Counted from the first letter of the stretch, positions 34,552-43,158 are shown. The stretch: DNA of 64,000 nucleotides from Actinomyces sp. ICM47 (GCF_000278725.1 NZ_ALCA01000100.1:8261-72260); one strand, 5' to 3'. The notes: generated by a model from the sequence alone, not told the origin. Numbers and translations: made by a program.

Positions 34552-35514
34552 TTAGCGTAACCACGTGCGCGCGATGCGTCTCCCGGCCTCGCGAAGGGTG
34601 ACGCGCGCCTCCGTCTCGAAGACGCCGTGAAGTCCCCACTCGGCTCGCTCCACATGGGACAGGCTGGAACGGACGGTGCAGCCGACGACCGGAAGTGCGT
34701 GCGCTCCAGCAGCTTTCGTCAGTGAGTCGAGCGTGGACGTAGCCAGCAGCGGCGAGGCCAACTCCGGTTCTGCCACGATCACCAGATCGGCGGACTCTAG
34801 CGCTTTATCGAGGATGAGGAGGTCATCGAGCAGCACTCCTGTGGGAACGATGCGCCCTCCGCTGGCAGCGATGATCGCGCCCACGCCGCCCCCCGCTCCG
34901 GATCCATAGCCGCGCGCAGGATGACCGAAGGAACTCTCAATTAACTGGCGACGCCCCAGCGGCCGGTGCGCGAAGGCCTGCGTCAGCAACCCCGTGAGCG
35001 CTGTGTTCTGTTCCTCAATGGGGGTGAGGTCGGGGGCGACCGCGAGCACCGAATCGAGGCCCAGCAGGGGCCGAGGCGTTGAGGCGGCGCACACGAGGTC
35101 GGTGCCACTGGCCGCGACCAGTTCCTCGGCGCGCGTCAGGGCAGCGGGCAGTGCGTCGCCGCTCACCTCGGAGTTGGCCACGCCGAGCAGGCCCGCCAGG
35201 AAGCCAAGTCCGCAGTCAGGAGAGGCGTTGTGGCCGCCTTCGACGACGACCCTGGACTCCCCCAGCGCCATCGCCACACGTTCACCAGCCTCACGAGTCG
35301 AGGCCACGTCCGTGGGGACGCGCACGAACGAGGCCTGGGAGCGCGAGGCGGCCACGGCCTCGTCGAAGGTGGGGCCAGCCCCGAACGGCAGGAGCACCGG
35401 CTCCGCGTCCGCGCAGCCGGCGAGAACGCCCTGGCTGATCTCCCCCAACGCGACGCCGGTCGGCAGGAGGGGACGTGCCCCATCCCACCGACCGGCTACG
35501 ACGACTCGCCTCAC
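34552..35514 (-). CDS. Glycerate kinase family protein
   Basis: A 320-residue protein with the glycerate kinase (GarK/GlxK family) core GYGSGAGGGVGAIIAASGGR, GVLLDDLLILDKALESADLV and a final GCTVRSSLSHVERAEWGLHG region. The usual GEGRLD motif reads AEPELAS here and the protein is about 50 residues shorter than typical, so activity is not certain. The start is GTG 35514, overlapping the M20 peptidase stop as GTGA. It may feed glycerate to glycolysis. Confidence 0.72.
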   Translation of the reverse strand: MRRVVVAGRWDGARPLLPTGVALGEISQGVLAGCADAEPVLLPFGAGPTFDEAVAASRSQASFVRVPTDVASTREAGERVAMALGESRVVVEGGHNASPDCGLGFLAGLLGVANSEVSGDALPAALTRAEELVAASGTDLVCAASTPRPLLGLDSVLAVAPDLTPIEEQNTALTGLLTQAFAHRPLGRRQLIESSFGHPARGYGSGAGGGVGAIIAASGGRIVPTGVLLDDLLILDKALESADLVIVAEPELASPLLATSTLDSLTKAAGAHALPVVGCTVRSSLSHVERAEWGLHGVFETEARVTLREAGRRIARTWLR

Positions 35515-36884
35515 AGGGAGGCCAGGCGGGTCAGCAGCAGCGCCTCGGCGAGGATCGCGGCCTTCAGATCCGGGATCGACTGCGACTCGTCCTCGGAGTG
35601 CGCGTTCGTCAGCGGATCCTCAACGCCCGTGACGACGACCTGCGCGCCCGGGAAGATACGCTGGAAGTCCGAAATGAACGGGATCGAACCGCCCACGCCA
35701 ATGTTGACGGAGGGCACGCCCCATGCCTCGGTCAGGCACTCGTGCAGAGTCTTCGTGACCGGAGAGTCCATGTCAGCCTGGTAGCCGGCACCTGCGTCCT
35801 CGCACGTGACCTCGACACGCGCGCCGAAGGGAACATGGGAGAGCAGGAAGTCAGCCAGCTTGGCCTGCGCCTGCGCGGGATCCACACCCGGCACCGTGCG
35901 CATCGACAGACGGAAGCGCGTATGCGGGGCGATCGTATTTGAGGCGTTAGAGACGGGGCGGGCATCGAAACCGATGACGGAGATCGACGGCTTCGTCCAC
36001 ATGCGAGCCGCGATATCACCGGAACCGGCCAGCTGCAGGCCCTCAACCATTCCTGCTGCCTCGCGCAGTTCCTCCTCCGGCCAATCAACGTCCGCGTGAT
36101 CCGAGCCACCCAGACCCGGCACCGCGACGTCGCCCTTGTCATCAAAGAGAGACGCAATCAGCATCGAGGAAATCGCGACCGAATCGAGCAGGGGGCCGCC
36201 AAAGGCACCCGAGTGAACCGCGTGATCCGCGACCGTGACGTCAACCGTCACGATAGCGTTACCACGCAGCGTCGACGTGACGGCGGGTTCGCCCGGCTTC
36301 CAATTCGACGAGTCCGTCACGACGATGACGTCAGCGGCGAGCTCATCCTTGTGAGCATCCAGGAAGGCAGTGAAGGACGGAGAGCCGATCTCCTCCTCAC
36401 CTTCGATGAAGACGACAACGTTGACAGGCAGGTCCGCGCCCAGGATGGACAGCGAACCCAAGTGGACGGTCACGCCAGCGCCGTCGTCAGAGGAGCCACG
36501 CCCGTAAATACGGTCGCCGCGCACCTCAGCCTTGTAGGGATCCATGCTCCAACGGCTCAGCTCACCCACCGGCTGCACGTCGTGGTGGGCGTACAGGAGG
36601 ACGGTCGGTACACCCTCAATATGGGGCGTGTGGGCGACAACGGCGGGCTTGCCCTCCGTGCCATCCTCGGCCGTCTCTCGCAGGACCTTCGCAGCCAGGC
36701 CCAGAGCCTCAAAACGCTCCCTCAGATGCTCGGCACTGCGCTCCAGGTCAGCCGCGTGAGCCGGGTCCGACGACACCGACGGAATAGCGACCAGCTGCGT
36801 GAGCTCCTCCAGGAGAGACGGGAAAGCAGCCTCGAGGCGCTCCCTTAAAACGGACGTCGACAATTCATGTGAAGTTTCAGCCAT
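35511..36884 (-). CDS. M20-family zinc dipeptidase
   Basis: Cytosolic metallopeptidase of the M20/DapE-CNDP type, 457 residues. The di-zinc site is visible: LLYAHHDVQP (His, Asp), GRGSSDDGAG (bridging Asp), FIEGEEEIGSP (catalytic Glu, zinc Glu), IVVTDSSNW (Asp) and a C-terminal His in LTNAHSEDES. A dimerisation domain lies between. I chose ATG 36884, six bases after TACCCT, a likely leaderless start; the frame opens at 36902. Translationally coupled to glycerate kinase. Confidence 0.9.
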   Translation of the reverse strand: MAETSHELSTSVLRERLEAAFPSLLEELTQLVAIPSVSSDPAHAADLERSAEHLRERFEALGLAAKVLRETAEDGTEGKPAVVAHTPHIEGVPTVLLYAHHDVQPVGELSRWSMDPYKAEVRGDRIYGRGSSDDGAGVTVHLGSLSILGADLPVNVVVFIEGEEEIGSPSFTAFLDAHKDELAADVIVVTDSSNWKPGEPAVTSTLRGNAIVTVDVTVADHAVHSGAFGGPLLDSVAISSMLIASLFDDKGDVAVPGLGGSDHADVDWPEEELREAAGMVEGLQLAGSGDIAARMWTKPSISVIGFDARPVSNASNTIAPHTRFRLSMRTVPGVDPAQAQAKLADFLLSHVPFGARVEVTCEDAGAGYQADMDSPVTKTLHECLTEAWGVPSVNIGVGGSIPFISDFQRIFPGAQVVVTGVEDPLTNAHSEDESQSIPDLKAAILAEALLLTRLASL

Positions 36885-36890
36885 ACGCAC

Positions 36891-36896
36891 AGGGTA
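36891..36896 (-). promoter_or_regulatory. -10 box TACCCT for the leaderless M20 gene
   Basis: Minus-strand TACCCT ends six bases before ATG 36884; no ribosome site. Confidence 0.45.
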
Positions 36897-36930
36897 GACC
36901 ATGACAGTGCACGGCGGGGGGCCTATCGGC

Positions 36931-36936
36931 TAGCCT
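36931..36936 (+). promoter_or_regulatory. -10 box TAGCCT for the leaderless DUF3043 gene
   Basis: TAGCCT ends six bases before GTG 36943. Confidence 0.5.
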
Positions 36937-36942
36937 TGGAGC

Positions 36943-37563
36943 GTGTTTGGACGAAACAAAAACAACAGCGACGAGACCTCAACGACCGTCGAGCCTGTCT
37001 CGACCACGCCCGGCGGCAAAAAAGGTCGCCCCACGCCGAAGCGCAAGCAGGCCGAGGCCGCCCGCCTTCACCCCCTCGTACCCGCGGACCGCAAGGAAGC
37101 AAAGCGGGCAGCGAGGGCGGCGCGCAACGCCCGCTGGGAAGCCGAACAGCGTGCCCTGGTAACGGGCGATGAGAAGCATCTGCCCGCGCGCGACAAGGGA
37201 AGCGCACGCCGCTTCGTGCGCGACTACGTCGATGCCCGCCACTCGTTCTCCGAGTGGGTTCTCCTCGTCATGATGGCCTCCATCATCCTCATCATGATCC
37301 TCTCGCTCTTTGGCAACAAGATCCCCGAGCAGACGCAGGTCTACATCCTCTACGCCTCCACGATCCTCATGTACGGTGCCTTCATCGCCACCGGCGTCGA
37401 GGCCGTGCTCGTGTGGCGTAGGATCAAGAACGCCTTCACGCAGGAACACCCCCGCGACGAGATCCCGCGCGGCACCGGCTACTACACCTTCTCGCGCATG
37501 ATCATGCCGCGCCGCTGGCGCTCCCCGCGCCCCCAGGTAGCACGCGGAGAGTTCCCCAAGTAA
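36943..37563 (+). CDS. DUF3043 membrane protein
   Basis: A 206-residue actinobacterial membrane protein of unknown function. A basic, Lys/Arg-rich cytoplasmic N-terminus (GKKGRPTPKRKQAEAARLHP is diagnostic) is followed by two transmembrane helices (about 105-125 and 133-155) and a basic tail with GTGYYTFSRMIMPRRWR. GTG start; likely leaderless. Divergent from the M20 peptidase and followed by a hairpin terminator. Confidence 0.9.
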   Translation: MFGRNKNNSDETSTTVEPVSTTPGGKKGRPTPKRKQAEAARLHPLVPADRKEAKRAARAARNARWEAEQRALVTGDEKHLPARDKGSARRFVRDYVDARHSFSEWVLLVMMASIILIMILSLFGNKIPEQTQVYILYASTILMYGAFIATGVEAVLVWRRIKNAFTQEHPRDEIPRGTGYYTFSRMIMPRRWRSPRPQVARGEFPK

Positions 37564-37584
37564 CCCCCACGGCATTCTCACTCA

Positions 37585-37617
37585 CGGCCCCGCACCCATC
37601 CACAGGGTGTGGGGCCG
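37585..37617 (+). terminator. Terminator of the DUF3043 gene
   Basis: CGGCCCCGCACCC pairs with GGGTGTGGGGCCG (one G-U) around ATCCACA. The loop is also the first copy of the phased cluster C motif, so terminator and regulatory array overlap. Confidence 0.65.
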
Positions 37618-37667
37618 CGGCTGTTGTTTCCACAGGCCTGCCTCGTGTTGCCCCGCTATCCACAGGG
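37597..37667 (+). promoter_or_regulatory. 30-bp-phased TATCCACAGG cluster C, upstream of an unknown gene
   Basis: CATCCACAGG, TTTCCACAGG and TATCCACAGG have their cores at 37599, 37629 and 37659: exact 30-bp steps on the strand of the gene at 37757. Same spacing, copy number and orientation rule as clusters A and B. Confidence 0.6.
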
Positions 37668-37756
37668 TGGCGCACGCGGCTGGAGTTGAGCGAGTCCAGG
37701 GCGCGATCCTGACATACATGCGGCACCAACGCCGCCCCTACCGGAAGGACACCGCC

Positions 37757-38485
37757 ATGCGCGTCTCACTCACGCTCACCGCCACCTCACAGGTCCACAT
37801 CGATGACGAGGACACATCGGTGACGCTCCGTGCCACCCCCACCGGCGAGGCCACCACGGCCTCGACCGTTCCCATCCCCGCAGACAACCCGACCGATTGG
37901 GTCCCCGACTCCACGCAGGACACCACAGCCTCGGCGCAAACGGAACCCGGCGTCGAATCTCCGTATGAGGACCCCACCGAGGAGGGGCCGGTGCGCGAGG
38001 GTATGTACGGACCCATGCACTGGCTCGACGACCGCCACGTGACGGCGTTGCTCGCTCCCTACATCTGCGAAGGATGGGACACGGGCGACTACGCGCGCTT
38101 CGCTGATCTGTCGGGCGAAGAGGCGCGCAGGCTGCGCACGCTCCTGCCTCCGCTCGCACGCGATGACCGACAGAACAACGCGCCGCGTATCTCCGACCTG
38201 CTGCGTGCTGCCACCCGAATTGACGGTCTCACGCTCGAAGGATATGTCATCCGCGCTCCCCGCTGGGACGAGCGCGTCAGCATCGACACCGTATGCGTCC
38301 CCGAGTCCGCGATCATCGCACACACCGGACGCCCCATTGACGACGCCTCCTGTCCGTCGTACGAACACTGGCTGACCCTCGCTCAGGTCCTCGGGCTGGG
38401 AGCAGACGCCGTCCCTCCCGACGAGATGCGATTCCTCGTGCGAGACGCATCATCCGCGCGCTGGTGGTGGGCATGGTGGGACTAA
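37757..38485 (+). CDS. Hypothetical protein downstream of a phased TATCCACAGG array
   Basis: A 242-residue soluble protein not recognised as any family. An acidic, Thr/Pro-rich N-terminal third (residues 20-80) is followed by a folded part (MYGPMHWLDDRHVTALLAPY to RWWWAWWD), with no signal peptide or membrane segment. I chose ATG 37757, eight bases after GGAAGG; the frame is open from 37607. Its upstream region has the same three-copy, 30-bp array as yraN-comM-dprA, so it may be co-regulated with DNA-processing genes. Function unknown. Confidence 0.72.
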   Translation: MRVSLTLTATSQVHIDDEDTSVTLRATPTGEATTASTVPIPADNPTDWVPDSTQDTTASAQTEPGVESPYEDPTEEGPVREGMYGPMHWLDDRHVTALLAPYICEGWDTGDYARFADLSGEEARRLRTLLPPLARDDRQNNAPRISDLLRAATRIDGLTLEGYVIRAPRWDERVSIDTVCVPESAIIAHTGRPIDDASCPSYEHWLTLAQVLGLGADAVPPDEMRFLVRDASSARWWWAWWD

Positions 38486-38490
38486 TCAAC

Positions 38491-38496
38491 TACCCT
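38491..38496 (+). promoter_or_regulatory. -10 box TACCCT for leaderless pyrD
   Basis: TACCCT ends seven bases before ATG 38504. GGAG lies only two bases from the ATG, too close for a ribosome site. Confidence 0.5.
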
Positions 38497-38503
38497 TGGA
38501 GCT

Positions 38504-39568
38504 ATGATCCGACGCGCGTACAACTGGACCTTCCGACACTTCATTTCGCGTTCTGACCCGGAGCAGGCACACCACCTGGGCCTGGGTGCGATCTCCCTCG
38601 CAGGGCGCTGCGCTCTCACGCGGGGACTCATGCGGGCCACCCTGGGCTACATGGATCCCCTGCGTCGACCGACCCGCATCGTCGGCGGTGTCGAGGTCCC
38701 GCTCATGCTGGGTCACCGCGAGCTGCCCTCGCGCCTCGGCCTCGCCGCCGGCATGGACAAGGACGCCGAAGCAGTCCTGGGTATGAGCGCCCTGGGCTAC
38801 GCCTTCGTCGAGATCGGCACCGTGACACCGCGCCCGCAGCCGGGCAACGAGGCGCCACGCCTATGGCGCCTCATGGAGGACCGAGGCCTGCGCAACCGCA
38901 TGGGATTCAACAACGCGGGCGCGGACGCGGCCGCCGAGAAGTTGCGCGAGCTGCGCTCCACCCACGCGGGCCGCGCCGCCATCGTGGGTGCGAACATCGG
39001 CAAGAACAAAGTGACCCCCGAGGCCGAGGCCCCCGCCGACTACGAATACTGCGCGAAGACGCTCGCCCACTGGGTCGACTTCGTCGTCGTCAACGTCTCT
39101 TCCCCCAACACTCCCGGCCTGCGTGACCTGCAGTCGGTCGACCACCTGCGCCCGATTCTCCAGGCCGCACGACGCGGCTGCGAGGCCGGCGCACCGGACC
39201 GCGTCATGCCCCTCTTCGTCAAGATCGCGCCCGATCTGGCCGACGAGGACATCGTCGCCGTCGTCGAGCTGACAAAGGAACTGGGCTTGGCGGGCGTTGT
39301 GGCCACGAACACGACGATCAACCACGACCTGGGTGAGGGCGGTGTCTCCGGCGCTCCCCTGCTGCCCCGCGCGCTCGAAGTGGTGTCCCTGGTGGCACGC
39401 CACCTCGACGACGAACAGATCCTCATCGGGACGGGCGGCATCTCCTCCCCCGAGGACGCGCTGCGCATGATCGGCGCGGGTGCCGACCTGGTCGAGGCCT
39501 TCTCCGCCTTCATCTTCGAGGGTCCGTCCTGGCCGGGCGAGGTCTCTCGCGCCCTCCAGCGCGCCTGA
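38504..39568 (+). CDS. pyrD: Dihydroorotate dehydrogenase, quinone type (class 2)
   Basis: Membrane-associated flavoenzyme that oxidises dihydroorotate to orotate with quinone. The 354-residue protein has the class 2 N-terminal helix region (YNWTFRHFISRSDPEQAHHL), LAAGMDKDAEAV, NRMGFNNAGAD, the catalytic-Ser loop NVSSPNTPGLR, and FMN-binding GTGGISSPEDAL. It stands apart from other pyr genes. The downstream methyltransferase begins eight bases after its stop. Confidence 0.95.
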   Translation: MIRRAYNWTFRHFISRSDPEQAHHLGLGAISLAGRCALTRGLMRATLGYMDPLRRPTRIVGGVEVPLMLGHRELPSRLGLAAGMDKDAEAVLGMSALGYAFVEIGTVTPRPQPGNEAPRLWRLMEDRGLRNRMGFNNAGADAAAEKLRELRSTHAGRAAIVGANIGKNKVTPEAEAPADYEYCAKTLAHWVDFVVVNVSSPNTPGLRDLQSVDHLRPILQAARRGCEAGAPDRVMPLFVKIAPDLADEDIVAVVELTKELGLAGVVATNTTINHDLGEGGVSGAPLLPRALEVVSLVARHLDDEQILIGTGGISSPEDALRMIGAGADLVEAFSAFIFEGPSWPGEVSRALQRA

Positions 39569-39576
39569 GGAATAAC

Positions 39577-40446
39577 GTGATCATCGAACTGACCAGCGCC
39601 GATCTGTCTGCGGATCCACACCTGGACGACTACACGCGCCTCAAAGACGTCAAGCTACGGTCGAAGATCGAGCCGGAACGCGGACTGTACATGGCCGAAT
39701 CCGCCAACGTCATCGAACGGGCCATCCGGGCGGGGCACCGGCCCCGATCCTTCCTGATGTCGGCACGGTGGCTGGAATCCCTGACGCCACTCATTAAGCG
39801 CGCCACGGGATCCGGCGACGGCGCTGACGTCCCGGTCTTTGTGGCCGAGGAGGACGTGCTGGAGCACATGACGGGCTTCCATCTGCACCGCGGCGCTCTG
39901 GCCGCCATGCAACGCCCCCTCCTGCCCTCCCTTGGCGAGCTGCTGGCCACCGCCCGAGACGGCGCGCCCGCACGGCGCGTCGTCGTCCTGGAAAACCTAG
40001 TCGACCACACGAACGTGGGCGCAGCCTTCCGCAGCGCAGCGGCGCTCGGCGTGGACGCAGTCCTCGTGACCCCGCAGTGCGCGGACCCGCTCTATCGGCG
40101 ATCCGTGCGCGTCTCGATGGGCACCGTTTTCCAGGTGCCGTGGACTCGCCTGGAATCCTGGCCCGGCGATATCAAGGCGCTGCAAGAGGCTGGCTTCACC
40201 GTCGCGTCCCTCGCTCTGTCGGATGATTCCGTCTCTCTCGACGACTTCGCAGCGCTGCCCGCCCTCCAAAGGCCGGGCGCGCGCCTTGCGATGGTCATGG
40301 GAACCGAGGGCGACGGCCTCGGCAGGCGCACTATCGCCGCCTCCGACTACACCGTCAAGATCCCCATGGACCACGGGGTCGACTCCCTCAACGTCGCGGC
40401 TGCCTCCGCCGTCGTCTTCTGGGCGACTCGCGGGATCGGAGCCTAG
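39577..40446 (+). CDS. SpoU-family RNA 2'-O-methyltransferase
   Basis: A 289-residue TrmH/SpoU-type methyltransferase. The N-terminal substrate-binding part (RLKDVKLRSKIEPERGLYMA) is followed by the knotted domain with NVGAAFRSAAALGVDAVL, MVMGTEGDGL and IPMDHGVDSLNVAAASAV. The target RNA (rRNA or tRNA) cannot be told. The start is GTG 39577 with AGGA upstream, eight bases after pyrD. Confidence 0.88.
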   Translation: MIIELTSADLSADPHLDDYTRLKDVKLRSKIEPERGLYMAESANVIERAIRAGHRPRSFLMSARWLESLTPLIKRATGSGDGADVPVFVAEEDVLEHMTGFHLHRGALAAMQRPLLPSLGELLATARDGAPARRVVVLENLVDHTNVGAAFRSAAALGVDAVLVTPQCADPLYRRSVRVSMGTVFQVPWTRLESWPGDIKALQEAGFTVASLALSDDSVSLDDFAALPALQRPGARLAMVMGTEGDGLGRRTIAASDYTVKIPMDHGVDSLNVAAASAVVFWATRGIGA

Positions 40447-40478
40447 GCAACCGCACTCGCTGAGCGACGTACAACGAA

Positions 40479-40514
40479 ACGAGGCCGGAGCTGGATACCC
40501 AGCCCCGGCCTCGT
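40479..40514. terminator. Bidirectional terminator built from two ACGAGGCC motifs
   Basis: ACGAGGCCGG and GCTGG pair with CCAGC and CCGGCCTCGT around a 4-base loop, with one mismatch. It lies between the convergent SpoU and HAD genes. Confidence 0.8.
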
Positions 40515-40532
40515 ACCGTAGTCGTCTCTGCG

Positions 40533-41279
40533 TCAGCTCAGGGAGTCAACGAGTTCGCGGATAACCTCGACGCACTCTTCCCAACCCGACACGCCGCGCG
40601 TCGCGTAGCCGGCGGCCTTGACGGGGTAGTCGTTGCCCTCGGGATCCAAGCGGTCGCCGATGAAGAGCATCTCGGAGGCCGGAATCCCCGTCTCCTCGAC
40701 GAGCTTGCCCATGCCGTAGGCCTTGTCGATGCCACGCGTCGTAATGTCGACCGAAGTCGAGCCACCGCCGCGCACATCCAGCTCCGGCACATCGGGCTGC
40801 ACCGCATCACGCAGAGCAGCCTTCTTGGTCCCATCCGGGTCCCACGCGCGCTTCGCGTCGAGGGGTGCCTCCTGCCCGAGCGCCGAGAAGGTGATCTGAG
40901 AGCCACGGTCCTCGATGATGTTGCCCCATGGGTTCTCCTCCCACAGGCCAAGCTCGCGGGCATGGCGCTCCAGGGATTCGATGACGCGGGCGGCCACCTC
41001 AGGGTCCAGGTCGTGCGCGTAACGCTCGACCCACTGCCCGCCCTCGAAGCGGTAGTAGCGAGTGCCGCAGGTCGGCATCAGGTGCAGACGCGAGAGTTCC
41101 TCGTCGGAGGCGTTCAGGTTGTCGAGTACCTGCGTACGGAACTGCCCCATCTGGCCACCGGAGATGATGCACACCTCCACATGGTCCAGCAGGGACCGCA
41201 GCGCGACGTCCATGCGTGCGGGCAGCGGCGACTTCGAGGGGGCCAGCGTGTCATCGAGATCAAAGGCAACGAGCTTCAC
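40533..41279 (-). CDS. HAD-IIB family phosphatase
   Basis: A 248-residue haloacid dehalogenase-type hydrolase. Motif I is FDLDDTLAPSKSPLP, motif II IISGG, the Lys follows in TTRGIDKAYGMGKL, and motif IV is FIGDRLDPEGND. The IIB-type cap suggests a sugar-phosphate or phosphomannomutase-like substrate. The start is GTG 41279; AGGG lies eight bases before it, and TAGGGT could also give a leaderless mRNA. It follows metS directly. Confidence 0.85.
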   Translation of the reverse strand: MKLVAFDLDDTLAPSKSPLPARMDVALRSLLDHVEVCIISGGQMGQFRTQVLDNLNASDEELSRLHLMPTCGTRYYRFEGGQWVERYAHDLDPEVAARVIESLERHARELGLWEENPWGNIIEDRGSQITFSALGQEAPLDAKRAWDPDGTKKAALRDAVQPDVPELDVRGGGSTSVDITTRGIDKAYGMGKLVEETGIPASEMLFIGDRLDPEGNDYPVKAAGYATRGVSGWEECVEVIRELVDSLS

Positions 41280-41289
41280 GATTGACACC

Positions 41290-41451
41290 CTACCGGCTGG
41301 CGGCCTGGTCGGCATCGATAGCGCGCTGGGCAGCCTCAGTTTCCTCGTCCGTGGGGACGGGGAGGATCTGCAGCATGACGACGGAAGCGACGAGGCCACC
41401 CCACACGAGCAGGATCGTCAGAATCATCAGGGCGATAGCGGGAGCGGTCAC
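41290..41451 (-). CDS. metS: Methionine/alanine importer small subunit MetS
   Basis: A 53-residue single-pass membrane peptide (VTAPAIALMILTILLVWGGL and onward) with an acidic cytoplasmic tail. It starts at GTG 41451, overlapping the transporter stop as GTGA. In Corynebacterium glutamicum, MetP (an NSS transporter) needs MetS for methionine and alanine uptake. Size, overlap and hydrophobic pattern fit that family. Confidence 0.88.
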   Translation of the reverse strand: MTAPAIALMILTILLVWGGLVASVVMLQILPVPTDEETEAAQRAIDADQAASR

Positions 41452-43034
41452 TTGGCGCCTCCTTCGGTCGAAGCGGTCTCCTCGGCGTCTTCCGCGAGGA
41501 TCTGAGCGACCGTCGCGTGGGTATCCACCGGGCGGTGCTTCCACGGGATGAGGGTGAAAATCAGAGACGCGATGACCGCGACCGCCACAGAACCCCAGCC
41601 GAAGATCAGCACGTAGCTGCTGGGGTAGCCCTCGTAGCCATCCTTCAGGACCTTCACGATCGACATCGCCATCATGACAAAGAGGACGACCGGGATGACG
41701 ATGCCAACGAGGGGCTCCCAGAGCTTGGGGACCTTCACGCTGGACACCGAATTGAGGTGTGCACGGAGCACCCCAAGGCGGGGGCCGGCGACTGCGCACA
41801 GCACGGCGAACAGGATCGCCGAGGACACGACGCCAACCGAGTTGATGAAGTTGTCGACGATGTCGAGGTTGTTCAGGCCCGATCGGGTGCCGAAGAGCAC
41901 CAGCGAGATGGCGGTGGCGGGAACGCCAAGAACAAGAGCCGAGCGAGCGGGCGACCAGCCGAACTTGTCCTGCAGGCCACCGGAGACGACCTGAAGCAGG
42001 GAGAGCAGAGAGGTGACACCGGCCAGAACGAGGGACGAGAAGAAGAGCACGCCGAAGAGGGGCCCACCGGGCATCATCGAAATGATCTTCGGGAAGGTCA
42101 CGAAGGAGAGGATCGGGCCGGTCAGGCCCTCAACCTCGGAGACGCTCACGCCACCCTGGTGTGCCATGAAGCCGATAGCGCTGAAGACGCCAATGCCAGC
42201 GAGGATCTCGAAAGAGGAGTTCGCAAAGCCAGCGACCAGAGCGGTGCCCGTCAGGTTCGACTTACGCTGGAGGTAGGAGGCGTAGGTCAGCATGATGCCG
42301 AAGCCCACGGACAGCGAGTAGAAGATCTGCGCGAAGGCGGCCAGCCACACGTTGGGGTCGGCCAGCGCGCCCCAGTTCGGGGTGAAGAAGGCGTTGAGGC
42401 CTTCAATGGCGCCCGGCAGAAAGATTGCTCGAACGACGAGCGCAAGGAAGAGGATGACGAGGAGCGGCAGGAAGACCTTGTTCGCAGCCTCGACGCCCTT
42501 GGACAGGCCGCGACCGATGACGAAGAGCACGAGAACCCACACGAGAGCAAGCGGGATCATGACGGCCCATGCAGGGGCCCACGAGAAGGTGTCGCCAGGA
42601 ACCTTCTCAAGGAAGGACTCCAGGAAGAACGTCGTCGGATCGGCACCCCAGGCCTCGTTCACGGAGTAGATCGTGTACTGCACGCCCCACGCGAGGACGG
42701 CGCCGTAGTAGACCATGATGACGAAGCACACGAAGGTCTGGAACCAGCCGATGAACTCGCCGCCTCCAATGATCTTACGCAGTGCCCACGGCGGTGAACC
42801 GCGGAACTTGTGGCCGACCGCGTAGTCGAGCCACAGCATGGGGATACCGACGAAGATCAGGGCAACCAGGTACGGGACCAGGAAGGCGCCGCCGCCGTTG
42901 GAGTAGGAGACGCCGGGGAAACGCCAGATGTTGCCCAGGCCGATGGCCGAGCCGATGGCTGCCAGGAGGAAGCCTGTCTGGCCGCTCCACGAGTCGCGCG
43001 CGCGGGGCGCGGGGCGGGATGCGGAGGATGACAT
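41448..43034 (-). CDS. metP: Sodium-dependent (NSS family) amino acid transporter, MetP-like
   Basis: A 528-residue inner-membrane symporter with about twelve helices. The NSS signature begins WSGQTGFLLAAIGSAIGLGN and continues IWRFPGVSYSNGGGAFLVPY in TM1. The overlap with metS downstream supports a methionine/alanine importer. The intergenic region to the AEC gene (43035-43209) holds one GACGAGGCC copy and no clear promoter. Confidence 0.9.
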   Translation of the reverse strand: MSSSASRPAPRARDSWSGQTGFLLAAIGSAIGLGNIWRFPGVSYSNGGGAFLVPYLVALIFVGIPMLWLDYAVGHKFRGSPPWALRKIIGGGEFIGWFQTFVCFVIMVYYGAVLAWGVQYTIYSVNEAWGADPTTFFLESFLEKVPGDTFSWAPAWAVMIPLALVWVLVLFVIGRGLSKGVEAANKVFLPLLVILFLALVVRAIFLPGAIEGLNAFFTPNWGALADPNVWLAAFAQIFYSLSVGFGIMLTYASYLQRKSNLTGTALVAGFANSSFEILAGIGVFSAIGFMAHQGGVSVSEVEGLTGPILSFVTFPKIISMMPGGPLFGVLFFSSLVLAGVTSLLSLLQVVSGGLQDKFGWSPARSALVLGVPATAISLVLFGTRSGLNNLDIVDNFINSVGVVSSAILFAVLCAVAGPRLGVLRAHLNSVSSVKVPKLWEPLVGIVIPVVLFVMMAMSIVKVLKDGYEGYPSSYVLIFGWGSVAVAVIASLIFTLIPWKHRPVDTHATVAQILAEDAEETASTEGGAK

Positions 43035-43149
43035 GAATCGTGTTCCTTGGATTCGTTTGATTTTGGGATAATGCTCAGTCAGACTATGGCCGTTACACGA
43101 GGATGTCAGCTACAGTCCACGATATAGACCGTGCTTTTGACCTCTTTTT

Positions 43150-43158
43150 GACGAGGCC
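43150..43158 (+). repeat. GACGAGGCC dispersed motif, intergenic copy
   Basis: Exact copy extended to GACGAGGCCATGG, between metP and the AEC transporter gene. Confidence 0.55.

Noticed and set aside
34467..34655. N-terminal extension of erpA
   Set aside because: It is Arg/Ser-rich, overlaps the glycerate kinase end, and the internal ATG 34466 has a good ribosome site and the expected ErpA length.
41290..41799. 169-codon minus-strand frame extending metS upstream
   Set aside because: The first 115 codons overlap the metP coding region in another frame. Only the last 53 codons, from GTG 41451, form the MetS peptide.
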